Shown: positions 56,496 through 64,000 of the stretch, one piece after another
How positions within the stretch are numbered: position 1 is the first letter of the stretch
Layout: each line of letters starts with the position of its first letter
DNA from: Paenibacillus peoriae
GTDB taxonomy: Bacteria > Bacillota > Bacilli > Paenibacillales > Paenibacillaceae
Reading direction: 5' to 3'
NCBI RefSeq assembly: GCF_022531965.1
Contig: NZ_CP092831.1
Span: forward strand, 2,861,001-2,925,000
DNA length: 64,000 nucleotides
Program-made: the position numbers and the translations under genes
Notes under the pieces: model-generated
Told to the model about the DNA's origin: nothing
Seen by the model: the letters and a program-made list of their open reading frames with translations, nothing else
The model's database searches: none

Positions 56496-56679
56496 TATGG
56501 AGCCGGTTGTAGGATTAGATGTGGATTAGTTTCCTATTTTAATACGCGAGGAGTGCAAGCATTTTATAATCAATCCACTTCAAACTAAATGTGCGAGAAA
56601 CACGCAACTGCGAAAAGTAAAAACCAACACTGCAGATGTCAAAAGATTGAATTTATCAATAAATAGGCAAAATGAATAA
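56496..56679 (+). pseudogene. IS110-family transposase remnant (N-terminal RuvC-like part)
   Basis: ATG 56496 opens M-E-P-V-V-G-L-D-V-D and stops, which is the usual IS110 start with the first catalytic Asp. A deletion follows, and after a frame change near 56563 the family sequence resumes: F-I-I-N-P-L-Q-T-K, then T-Q-L-R-K-V-K-T-N-T-A-D-V, equivalent to the third/fourth acidic block (K-T-D-x-x-D), ending at TAA 56677. The remainder of the roughly 400-aa enzyme is missing. Confidence 0.72.
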
Positions 56680-56785
56680 AGTCCCTGGACTCTTAATGCG
56701 ATGTGCATGCGGATCGGGGACTTATCATGTGAAATACTCAATATAAGCGGTTTGCTTAATTTTTTAAAAAAACACTTAAAAACAC

Positions 56786-56814
56786 TTAACAAAAAGCGTT
56801 AAATTGCTTATAAT
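56786..56814 (+). promoter_or_regulatory. Promoter with overlapping operator for the DeoR-HAD operon
   Basis: TTAACA (56786-56791), 17-bp spacer, TATAAT (56809-56814). TTAAC-N7-GTTAA (56786-56802) is an inverted repeat over the -35 box, and AACACTTAA occurs twice just upstream. This fits self-repression by the DeoR-type protein. Confidence 0.65.
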
Positions 56815-56862
56815 GAATATAGGGAAAGGGGGAGGGATTATATTCACCAAGAGGAACGACTT

Positions 56863-57609
56863 TTGAAAATTTTGGAGTATCTCCAAAGCCGTAACCAATT
56901 ATCAAATTCGGAAATTTGCGATTTATTGAACATCTCGAGAGATACGGCAAGAAGGGATATTATTAAGCTTGTTCATGAAGGGGGGGTTATCAGAACCCAT
57001 GGAGGTATTGCCTTACCCTTATTAAAAGAAGAAATAAGAGCCTACAAGGAACGTGTAACCTCAGCAACAAAGCAAAAGATGCTTATTGCAAAAGCAGCTT
57101 CTGAGCATATCGCTGACGGAGATGTATGCTTCATGGATGTATCGACTACCATTCAACTGCTCTGTGGGCAATTGGACAAGAATCTGACGGTTTACACACA
57201 CTCGTTGGATAATGCAGAAGCTTTATCAGCAAAAAGTGAAATTAACATAAATTTGCTCGGGGGCAAATTTAATCATGAAAACCGTTTTTTTTATGACTAC
57301 GACACGGCTATGCAGTTGAACGATGTTTTTTTTGACAAAGCTTTTTTAGGAGCTGCCGCCATTATGGAAGACGGAGTGTATTTTGCGAACCGTGATGATG
57401 CTTTAGTTAAAAAGCTGGTATCGAGGCGTGCCAGAGAAGTATTTTTACTTGCCGATTTCAAAAAATTTAATTTAACAAGCCCGTTTAAAGGTCTGAATTT
57501 TTCCGAAATTGATATTCTAATTACAAATCAGGATGCCCCGAAGCATTCATTGCTGATGTTGCAGGATAGCGGAGTAGAAGTTATCAAGGTGCTTGAGGAA
57601 GAAAAGTGA
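56863..57609 (+). CDS. DeoR-family transcriptional regulator
   Basis: A 248-aa repressor with an N-terminal winged helix-turn-helix (L-S-N-S-E-I-C-D-L-L-N-I-S-R-D-T-A-R-R-D-I, then R-T-H-G-G) and a C-terminal sugar-phosphate sensing domain (D-V-S-T-T, N-L-L-G-G-K, F-L-A-D-F-K-K-F). Such proteins usually respond to a phosphorylated sugar. TTG 56863 is the first standard start. The in-frame codons before it (I-H-Q-E-E-R-L-L) match the family's usual extra N-terminal residues and begin at ATT 56842, 5 bp after GGGGGAGGG, so a rare ATT start is possible. It overlaps or abuts the HAD gene, a common partner pair. Confidence 0.88.
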   Translation: MKILEYLQSRNQLSNSEICDLLNISRDTARRDIIKLVHEGGVIRTHGGIALPLLKEEIRAYKERVTSATKQKMLIAKAASEHIADGDVCFMDVSTTIQLLCGQLDKNLTVYTHSLDNAEALSAKSEININLLGGKFNHENRFFYDYDTAMQLNDVFFDKAFLGAAAIMEDGVYFANRDDALVKKLVSRRAREVFLLADFKKFNLTSPFKGLNFSEIDILITNQDAPKHSLLMLQDSGVEVIKVLEEEK

Positions 57610-57635
57610 TAAAAAATCGCAAGGGAGCATGGGCC

Positions 57636-58439
57636 ATGATACAAGCAATCTTTAGCGATATTGACGGGACGTTGTTAAATTCAAAACATCAAATTACATT
57701 CGACACCAAAAATACAATCCAAAAGGTTGTGGGAGGAAATATCCCTTTTGTACTCGTTTCAGCGAGAATGCCAAGCAGCATTTTTCCTCTTCAGCAAGAG
57801 CTCAATATTAACGCTCCCGTCATTTGTTATAGCGGTGGTCTAATATTGGGCTGTAATAGGGAAATCCTCCATAGCATCTGTTTATCGAAAAAGAGCATTA
57901 AACAAATATACGATATTGTATCGGATCATTATCCTTCTATTAGTTTTAACTTATATGGCTATGACCAGTGGATCGTTGATAACACTCAAAATCCTTGGGT
58001 AATTCAGGAAGCGGGAATTATTAATGGCTCTCCCATACAGAGGGTGCTTTCCTCATATATAGAAGAAGATCATGATACTCACAAAATTTTATGCATGGGA
58101 CCTCCCGAAGACGTTGAGCGGCTTGTACAACAAATCAAAAATGAAGTTACTGGTATCAGTGTCTATAAATCCAAGGGAACCTATCTGGAAATTATGGATG
58201 AGATGGTGTCCAAATCGTATGCCATTCAGGAACTCGAGGGGATATTTAATATTACTTATCGTGAATCGATGGCCATTGGAGACAACTATAATGACATGGA
58301 TATGATTTTGTACGCAGGCCTAGGAATTGCAATGGGGAATGCGCCAGAGGAAGTTAAGAAAATTGCCGACTGGGTCACATCGAGTAATGATGAAGACGGT
58401 TTGAAAATAGGCTTGGAGAAATACATTTTGTCCGTTTGA
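57636..58439 (+). CDS. HAD-superfamily phosphatase, Cof type
   Basis: A 267-aa Cof-type HAD hydrolase (class IIB). Motif I is F-S-D-I-D-G-T-L-L with the nucleophile Asp, motif II is V-S-A-R, and motif III/IV is M-A-I-G-D-N-Y-N-D-M-D-M; the I-A-M-G-N-A end is typical. It should remove phosphate from a sugar phosphate or similar small molecule. I choose ATG 57636 because the family starts at M-I-Q-A-I-F-S-D; an in-frame GTG at 57606 overlaps the regulator's stop. Co-transcription with the DeoR gene suggests that the enzyme and the regulator respond to the same metabolite. Confidence 0.88.
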   Translation: MIQAIFSDIDGTLLNSKHQITFDTKNTIQKVVGGNIPFVLVSARMPSSIFPLQQELNINAPVICYSGGLILGCNREILHSICLSKKSIKQIYDIVSDHYPSISFNLYGYDQWIVDNTQNPWVIQEAGIINGSPIQRVLSSYIEEDHDTHKILCMGPPEDVERLVQQIKNEVTGISVYKSKGTYLEIMDEMVSKSYAIQELEGIFNITYRESMAIGDNYNDMDMILYAGLGIAMGNAPEEVKKIADWVTSSNDEDGLKIGLEKYILSV

Positions 58440-58592
58440 AATGATCCAGTGACATTGGATATCCAAACACCAAAAAAATGTAGGCATTAGAAATAGAACA
58501 GAGGGGGACACATAACCCTGAGGATACTGAGTTTATATCTCCTCGGTCTGCGAGTGACGAGAACGGTAGAAAAAGAAAAGCAGAGTGAGACG

Positions 58593-58635
58593 ACAAAAAG
58601 AGATCAACGTGTTCCGACCGTTGATCTCTTTTTGT
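58593..58635 (+). terminator. Strong terminator downstream of the DeoR-HAD operon
   Basis: ACAAAAAGAGATCAACG pairs with CGTTGATCTCTTTTTGT around a 9-base loop (TGTTCCGAC). Confidence 0.88.
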
Positions 58636-59481
58636 TGTGCTCAATCAGCACGACAGATTACAAAAGAGATGAGGAAAGTTAGGTTGGGAGTTTGGTCGTC
58701 TGGATTTGTAGTGAAGAGCTTATTTACCTGTAATGCAGAAGAGCAGAAGGGATTAGTGATGCACGTTCTTATTATGGGCATCAAAAGTCAAGTTTAATGA
58801 ATATATAAGTATACTAAATATCACATTCACATAGGAAATAATACGAAAAGGTCCCTAAATATCCATTTTTCATCAGCAAGATCAGAAAATAATTTGGCAA
58901 AGTTCATTTACTTCTAGATGGAGGTGAGTTGCATTTTGTATTAGGTGTGTTTTTAAATAATATTCTCCAGCTAATTGACAATTTATCATTTGTCGGGTGA
59001 CAAGAACATTGTTACATTCCCGATAGGATTTCATCGAAGGCGACAGACGCCCTTTTATTAAACTAAAGGGCAGGATAGTCAATTTTTTCGCGAATACTTT
59101 ACATTTGAAAGATATTTGCGAAATTCGTAGATAAGAGGTTATGAGAAAGTAATGTAAAATAGATATTAATTGTAATTTGCAAGAAATATGTCGTACCGTT
59201 CGGCACAATAGCATGCAGCGCTTCCATGAGCTTGAGTGAGGAAACTAAATCATTTCCAGGGAGCTTAATGATTAAGTGGATCAATTCGAAAGATCCCAGG
59301 AAATAAAGAAATGATCTCGCCAAATTTGGAACTGGGATTCATAAATTCAACGGATTAGCATTCAGTTCTAATAATCTTGTCCAACTCACGGGAAACGTTA
59401 GTTCAATAAAATAGCGACAGTCGGTAAGAAGTTCTCTTGTTTTCAACTATCCATTCCCCTTTATATATTAATACCAATTAC
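58636..59481. other. Gene-free stretch with repeats
   Basis: No reading frame here looks like a real protein. It holds a hairpin GCCCTTT/AAAGGGC (about 59049-59071) within TATTAAACTAAAGGGCAGGAT, similar to the piece at 55335, and the second copy of the 113-bp repeat at 59311-59422. Confidence 0.5.
59311..59422 (+). repeat. 113-bp repeat, second copy
   Basis: Lines up with 56136-56248 with few changes, from ATGATCTCGCC to CGACAGTC, including the last 19 or so codons of the metallo-hydrolase but no other part of that gene. A gene scrap rather than a gene. Confidence 0.88.
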
Positions 59482-59514
59482 AAAAAAGTCCCAAAAACAA
59501 ATGTTTTTGAGACT
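59482..59514 (-). terminator. Terminator for the leftward MFS gene
   Basis: AGTCCCAAAAACA and TGTTTTTGAGACT pair, with an A run on the + strand at 59482-59487 that is the T run for leftward transcription. Confidence 0.8.
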
Positions 59515-59553
59515 GGGTTAAAAACCAAGTATTCTTGTTTACTGACTGGTATC

Positions 59554-60774
59554 CTATGCTACATATTCATTTTTTCCTGCGCCTATACCCGTGATAAAGA
59601 TAATAACAGAAGTTAAAACTAACATCAGTAAGGAAGTATTCCAATTATGTGTCACATCATGCAACCATCCAAATAAGACAGGGCCGATAGCAGACAAAAG
59701 ATAACCTAATGATTGAGCCATACCGGATAATTCTGCTGCCTCATTCGTATCTTGAGTACGTAAACTAAAAAACATCATAGCTAAACTAAAGGCAAATCCC
59801 ACTCCAATTCCAACCACAATTATCCATATTGGAATAAGGATCGTGCTTCCGTGTAAGATACCGAATACCCCTCCAATAAGCAAGATGACTGAAACCAGTA
59901 CTAATGGATGCTGCTTCTTTAAACGTCCAGCTAAAATAGAGACAATAAACGTAGTAGGAAGCATAGCAAATTGCATTAAAGACAACATCCAGCCAGCTTC
60001 ATGAGTGTTCAGCCCTTTTTGTTCAAGAATTTCAGGAAGCCACGTTATCATGGTATAAAAGATTAAGGATTGAAAACCCATAAATAACGTGACATTCCAT
60101 GCTAGTTTAGAATGCCATAAGTTTATAGATTTAACTTTCTTTTTAGTTTGTACAAATCTAATAGATTTATGTTGATTTTGTATTAGTGGTAACCAAAAGA
60201 AAAGTGTAAGAAGAGATAAGATTCCCCAGCATCCGAGACCTCCTGACCATCCTAACCCTGATATTGAGGAGATGGGGATACTTATACCGGATCCAATAGC
60301 TCCACATAAATTCATAGAGACTATATAAATCCCTGTTATCATTCCTACATTTTGTGCAAAGTTATGTTTAATGAGACTGGGGAGTAATACATTACCAATG
60401 GCAATACATGAACCAATTAAGATTGTTCCTATAAATAAGGTTATTACACCACCAAAAGAACGTATTCCGAATCCAATGGTTAATAAGATTAAAGAAATAA
60501 ATAGGATAAACTCCGTACTAAAACGTTGAGCTAACTTAGGGGCAAAAGGGGATAAGAATGCAAAAGTAAGTAAAGGTACTGTAGTTATTGTCCCTGCTAG
60601 TATACTAGATATGCCTAAACTGTCACGTATAGAATTTATTAGTGGACCCACTGAAGTTAGTGGGGCTCTGAGATTGGCTCCCATTAGGATGATACCTATA
60701 ATAAGTAATCCTATTCTAGGCTTTAGATCCGGTTTCGGTTGTCCTAGTTGATTGGTTTTTTGTGAAATACCCAT
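59554..60774 (-). CDS. MFS transporter, CynX/NimT family
   Basis: A 406-aa, 12-helix transporter. The first helix carries the family mark M-G-A-N-L-R-A-P-L-T-S-V-G-P, and helices follow at the usual spacing with a central basic loop (Q-N-Q-H-K-S-I-R, then K-K-K-V-K-S). CynX/YeaN-type members export or import small organic anions. GGAGG stands 13 bases before the ATG. It is the last gene of a leftward group (cupin, DapA-like, MFS) divergent from the LysR gene, so it probably carries the substrate or product of the DapA-like enzyme. Confidence 0.87.
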   Translation of the reverse strand: MGISQKTNQLGQPKPDLKPRIGLLIIGIILMGANLRAPLTSVGPLINSIRDSLGISSILAGTITTVPLLTFAFLSPFAPKLAQRFSTEFILFISLILLTIGFGIRSFGGVITLFIGTILIGSCIAIGNVLLPSLIKHNFAQNVGMITGIYIVSMNLCGAIGSGISIPISSISGLGWSGGLGCWGILSLLTLFFWLPLIQNQHKSIRFVQTKKKVKSINLWHSKLAWNVTLFMGFQSLIFYTMITWLPEILEQKGLNTHEAGWMLSLMQFAMLPTTFIVSILAGRLKKQHPLVLVSVILLIGGVFGILHGSTILIPIWIIVVGIGVGFAFSLAMMFFSLRTQDTNEAAELSGMAQSLGYLLSAIGPVLFGWLHDVTHNWNTSLLMLVLTSVIIFITGIGAGKNEYVA

Positions 60775-60975
60775 GATCGCTATAGATCCTCCGTATTTAA
60801 TACTAAAGCTTTTCTAAATTAGGTAATCAATTCATTTATTGTTTGAATTGCCACACTTCCATATTGTTCCACAATAGTAACCGTAAAGCAGAGAACATAA
60901 TAAAATGTTGTTTTCTACTTGACGGTTACTTTTAAACATTTTAATTAAATTAAGCGAATTTTTGGACTTCTCCCG

Positions 60976-61773
60976 TTAGTTAATAGGAGAACGACAAGCC
61001 CCTACTTTTATACCTAAAGAATTATAGTGATTTTTTATGTTTATGATGGCTTGACCACTTGTAACTTTATTAATTAATTGTTTTATCTTCCAAAGGTCTA
61101 CTGGTTTATTCATTAATAAGTCATTAAAAATTTGTTTGATTTCTTGTGGGTAAACATTTCCTACCATACTAGAAAGTCCATTACATCCATTCATTATCTT
61201 TTCTATAAGATTTACATCTCCACCAGCGAACATGATGAAATCATCTGGTAAGTCAGTATTATGGTGACGTTTGGCATCACTCTCTTCTTTAAGTCCTACA
61301 AGGTTAGAGTACTTCTGGTTAATAACAGTCTTTAATGATTCAGCACTTAGCTCAAATCCTGTTCGGAAAGGATTATTATAAAGGACAACGTTTTTGGTGG
61401 TATGTTGTAGCAGCTCATTGATATAAGAAATAGCTTGTTGTTGTGTCGGCTGAATGTAAGGTGGAAACTGAATTAGAATAGAATCAAAAACAGATTCCTC
61501 AAGCTTTTTAACCAGTTTTATTGCATTTCTTGTTGTTGTAGCTGATACGCCAAACATCAGTTCAACATTTTCAAATTTTTGTTGATTAAAATAATCAATA
61601 ATATGGATACGCTCTTCAATGCTCATTGAATTTTGTTCGCCTGTCGTAGCAGACACAAGTAGTGAATCTATCCCGTTATCTGTTAAATGTTTAACAATAG
61701 GATTGAATCCTTCTAAATATAAGCTCTCATCATCACGAAAGGGAGTTGGAATAGCAACATTAAAATTTTTCAT
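60976..61773 (-). CDS. DapA/NanA-family lyase or synthase, slightly short
   Basis: A 265-aa member of the dihydrodipicolinate synthase / N-acetylneuraminate lyase family (Schiff-base TIM barrel). Visible: A-I-P-T-P-F near the start, S-A-T-T-G-E-Q (pyruvate-carboxylate site), L-Y-N-N-P-F (Tyr of the proton relay), V-G-L-K-E-E-S (Schiff-base Lys) and F-A-G-G-D. The ATG follows GGAGG. The family usually has about 290 aa; this one stops right after G-A-C-R-S-P-I-N, lacking the last helix, at a CTAACGGG piece seen elsewhere in intergenic DNA. Not the housekeeping dapA by context; a catabolic role with the neighbouring transporter is likely. Confidence 0.82.
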   Translation of the reverse strand: MKNFNVAIPTPFRDDESLYLEGFNPIVKHLTDNGIDSLLVSATTGEQNSMSIEERIHIIDYFNQQKFENVELMFGVSATTTRNAIKLVKKLEESVFDSILIQFPPYIQPTQQQAISYINELLQHTTKNVVLYNNPFRTGFELSAESLKTVINQKYSNLVGLKEESDAKRHHNTDLPDDFIMFAGGDVNLIEKIMNGCNGLSSMVGNVYPQEIKQIFNDLLMNKPVDLWKIKQLINKVTSGQAIINIKNHYNSLGIKVGACRSPIN

Positions 61774-61946
61774 CAGTTATATCCTCCAGTGTATATACAT
61801 TACAAGAACTATTTGTACATAACGTCAAATACTAAATCCTTTCAGATAATTTTTAAAAGGTATATTTGAATGACTAAATTGTTCTATGTTCATGTTGTTT
61901 AAAGTTTGGTTACATTCTTCAGGCCAAAAGTATTAGCTAATCTTTT

Positions 61947-62480
61947 CTAGTTATTCTTTATTTGTGTATCTGGTTTGACTATGTGACGAGGTGTATTACC
62001 CACCGGTTTCTCTAAAAACCAAGTGCCCATTGAAGTAAGAACCGGTACATTTTGAAACGTGTAAATAATAGCATCCTCTGTTTGCTAAGTGTTGCAATGC
62101 TCATGAGCAGAGCAAGGAGGAGCTAAGAATAGGTCGCCTTTTTTCAATTCAATCTTTTCTCCATCCACGATACTATAACCCTCGCCCTGAAATACTAGAT
62201 TGAGAGCTACATTAGTATGACGATGAGCTTTATTATGCCCACCAGGTTTAAAAATGTGGACGACTACTTTCATAGTTGATGAAGTTCCATGCGTATCCCC
62301 TGTATGATTATGAATGAGTGACAATGTTCCACGGCCACTTTAAAGAAAGCCTTCCGATACAGATTAATTGAGTAATGGATAAATGTCTTTCCATTTCCAT
62401 GAACATGCTCGAACGGCAGGCTTACTACTCTTTATTAAAAACTCACTGTAGTAGATAATCTCTGTTTTTTGACTACCCAT
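61947..62480 (-). pseudogene. Cupin-domain protein with three in-frame stops
   Basis: Leftward from ATG (complement of 62478-62480, behind GGGGGTGAT) one frame encodes a cupin of about 178 codons: S-W-K-W-K-D-I-Y-P-L-L, S-L-I-H-N-H-T-G-D-T-H-G, the metal-site H-R-H-T-N (as H-K-A-H-R-H), G-D-L-F-L-A-P-P and H-E-H, then V-P-V-L-T-S-M-G-T-W-F. The frame is never lost, but stops interrupt it twice between 62340 and 62366 and once at 62085. Without a change in frame this is decay by point mutation. Relatives are gentisate-dioxygenase-like cupins acting in small-acid breakdown. Confidence 0.78.
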
Positions 62481-62608
62481 CTTATCACCCCCACAAAATT
62501 TTTACACAGTTTAAAGAATTTATACTTTTAGGATTAAATGGATCTCTGTGCAACTAATAGTCTAAGACAGTTCAATCAATAGTACAATTCAATTATTTAT
62601 ATAATAAC

Positions 62609-62625
62609 CATAGGTTTAAACTATG
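62609..62625 (+). promoter_or_regulatory. LysR-type recognition box
   Basis: CATAG-N7-CTATG is a perfect inverted repeat holding the classic ATAG-N7-CTAT (T-N11-A). TATAAT at 62627-62632 follows at once. It lies between the divergent LysR and cupin genes, so it should bind the LysR protein and give self-control. Confidence 0.7.
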
Positions 62626-62653
62626 ATATAATGTGTAATATCTAAGATTGTTT

Positions 62654-62666
62654 ATAGTATTCCTAT
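62654..62666 (+). promoter_or_regulatory. Second LysR-type half-site pair
   Basis: ATAG-N5-CTAT, centred about 43 bp (four helix turns) from the first box. A tight box plus a looser one is the usual recognition/activation pair of LysR regulators. Confidence 0.5.
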
Positions 62667-62738
62667 TGAAATTCATGTTAATAAACTTGCAAAATGTAAA
62701 GGTAGGAACTATTACCGTTTAAATCAGGAGGCTTAAGA

Positions 62739-63653
62739 ATGGAGTTAAGACAACTTGAATATTTTTACGCTGTGTGCCAAGAGCTACATTTTACAAGAGC
62801 AGCAGAAAAGGTAGGGATTTCTCAACCTTCTTTAAGTCAACAAATTCGTTTGTTAGAACATGAAATTGGCACACTTTTATTTGATCGCATTGGTAAAAAG
62901 ACGGCTCTTACGGAATCAGGGGAATTACTCTTAAAGTATACACGTAACATTTTTCATGAACTGGAACAGGCAAAAACCTCAATAGATGAACTAAATGGCC
63001 TTCAAAGAGGAACCATTTCTATAGGCACCTTGTTAACCGTTGAAAATTACCTCATTCCGCCCACATTACGTAGTTTTCATCATCTATATCCTGGTGTTAA
63101 GATATCTGTGTTTGGATTACGTACTGGGGATATTCAAAAACAACTGTTAGAAAATAAGCTGGATATAGGCATTGTTTTTTTACCTATGAAAGGGGATGAA
63201 TTAGAAACCATTTCTTTATATAGAGAGGAAATGGCGTTTGCAGTGCCTGTTGGACACCCGTTAGAGAATCAGGATAAATTAGGTATAGAAGTCTTGCAAA
63301 CAACACCTTCCATCTTACTTCCTGAACAATATTTTATAAGACAGCTTATAAATAAAGCTTGTAAAGATGTGGGGTTTATTCCAGAACCGGTCTTTGAAAT
63401 TACAACCATGCAATCTTTAATTAATATGGTTATAGATAGGATAGGGGTAACTATATTACCGCGACCTTACTTAGAGTACCTTAACCATCCTCGTATCAGA
63501 ATTATTCCCATTTTAAATGTTAATCTTGCTCGATATATAGGAATTATCTACAGGAAAGATAAATACCTGAGTGCTGCGACACGTATTTTTATTAATACTC
63601 TAAAAGAGACTTCACTCCATTTGACTCAGAATTTTATGAAAGGCACTGATTAA
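62739..63653 (+). CDS. LysR-family transcriptional regulator
   Basis: A 304-aa protein with the LysR N-terminal helix-turn-helix (M-E-L-R-Q-L-E-Y-F, then F-T-R-A-A-E-K-V-G-I-S-Q-P-S-L-S-Q-Q-I) and a full periplasmic-binding-type effector domain (G-T-I-S-I-G, D-I-G-I-V-F-L-P, G-V-T-I-L-P-R). Length is normal. ATG 62739 follows AGGAGG. It is divergent from the cupin/DapA-like/MFS group and very likely controls it; CynR-type regulators pair with CynX transporters in the same way. Confidence 0.9.
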   Translation: MELRQLEYFYAVCQELHFTRAAEKVGISQPSLSQQIRLLEHEIGTLLFDRIGKKTALTESGELLLKYTRNIFHELEQAKTSIDELNGLQRGTISIGTLLTVENYLIPPTLRSFHHLYPGVKISVFGLRTGDIQKQLLENKLDIGIVFLPMKGDELETISLYREEMAFAVPVGHPLENQDKLGIEVLQTTPSILLPEQYFIRQLINKACKDVGFIPEPVFEITTMQSLINMVIDRIGVTILPRPYLEYLNHPRIRIIPILNVNLARYIGIIYRKDKYLSAATRIFINTLKETSLHLTQNFMKGTD

Positions 63654-64000
63654 ACAGTCCACTCATTTTATTAATCTTTATTTATATACTACTGGACATA
63701 TAAAAGAAAGAAGCTACGACGGTCAGTTCTTTTTTGGATTGGAAAAGTCAGAGGGAATAGCTTCAGGTGCTATTAATATGTAAAGAGAACGGAAAAGTCA
63801 CCATTTCAAAAATAATAAGGTCACCTTGAATCACTCATTGAATCGTATCAAAGGGCAATCGCGTAGGTAAAGATGCGTACGAAAAACCGTATTGTGATGG
63901 TGGGCAGACTTGAATTATCTCGATTCAGATATGAATTTGACTTTTGAGAAAATAATGAGGTTTATACTAGATGCCATCGCTCCATTTAAGAAGGAATGAC
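63654..64000. other. No gene recognised to the window edge
   Basis: No frame longer than a few dozen codons looks coding. A short piece near 63860-63915 (E-K-P-Y-C-D-G-G) faintly recalls a CDGSH iron-sulfur motif but is too short to call. Confidence 0.4.

Noticed and set aside
58585..58797. An open frame downstream of the HAD gene
   Set aside because: Its first part lies inside the strong terminator hairpin at 58593-58635 and there is no ribosome site.
58882..59323. Leftward open frames of 74-110 codons between the HAD and MFS genes
   Set aside because: Composition and the lack of motifs or ribosome sites argue against coding; no family could be recognised.
63860..63915. E-K-P-Y-C-D-G-G resembling a CDGSH iron-sulfur protein, and an overlapping frame with L-N-R-I-K-G-Q resembling CsoR
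   Set aside because: Both are only a few residues long, in different frames, with no start or continuation. Chance cannot be excluded.

Overview
The window looks like a chromosome segment of a low-GC, Gram-positive, Paenibacillus/Brevibacillus-type bacterium. Strong AGGAGG ribosome sites, many worn-out insertion sequences and Bacillales-type house genes (topB, murI, DeoR, LysR and tautomerase relatives) point that way. The species cannot be named from sequence alone. No rRNA, tRNA or CRISPR array was seen.

Layout. (1) 1-3611: a Tn554-like recombinase set (two tyrosine recombinases and a small TnpC-like protein), cut by the left edge. (2) 3611-5900: a scrapyard holding an IS256 transposase remnant, a C-terminal piece resembling Wadjet JetD, the tail of a 14-TM drug exporter, and an unexplained small reading frame. 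(3) 5855-43683: one uninterrupted + strand operon for a hybrid polyketide-nonribosomal peptide. It holds an N-truncated diaminobutyrate aminotransferase, a PKS-NRPS (2879 aa), an NRPS of five modules plus epimerase (5772 aa), an NRPS of three modules plus thioesterase (3369 aa), and a stand-alone type II thioesterase. (4) 43767-44808: a secreted chitin-binding, lysozyme-like protein. (5) 44809-53855: two IS5-type elements, IS remnants, and a run of broken genes (SDR, topB, alpha/beta hydrolase, MFS, murI, nitronate monooxygenase). (6) 53910-64000: mostly intact genes (tautomerase, GNAT, metallo-hydrolase, DeoR regulator with HAD phosphatase). These are followed by a LysR regulator divergent from a leftward cupin/DapA-like/MFS group whose cupin gene is dead.

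How the cluster should work. The PKS module (KS-AT-DH-KR-ACP, no enoyl reductase, no loading module) would extend an acyl starter by one unit and leave an unsaturated unit. Nine NRPS modules follow. Specificity residues read by eye give X1-Thr-Ser-Orn-Ser-(D)X2-Phe-Gln-Glu, released by the terminal TE and proofread by the type II TE. X1 (code DVWELTADDK) and X2 (code DVANFAIIYK) match no code I know. The codes for Thr, Ser, Ser, Orn and Phe are textbook matches, and Gln/Glu are one residue off the lichenysin/surfactin codes. No MbtH protein, phosphopantetheinyl transferase, intact exporter or pathway regulator is present in the window.

The most notable structural signals are: a 1,458-bp near-identical duplication of the Ser adenylation domain; a divergent C domain placed after the second Ser module; a 77-bp imperfect direct repeat on both sides of the biosynthetic operon; and an IS110-family remnant that keeps a hairpin where such elements encode their guide RNA.
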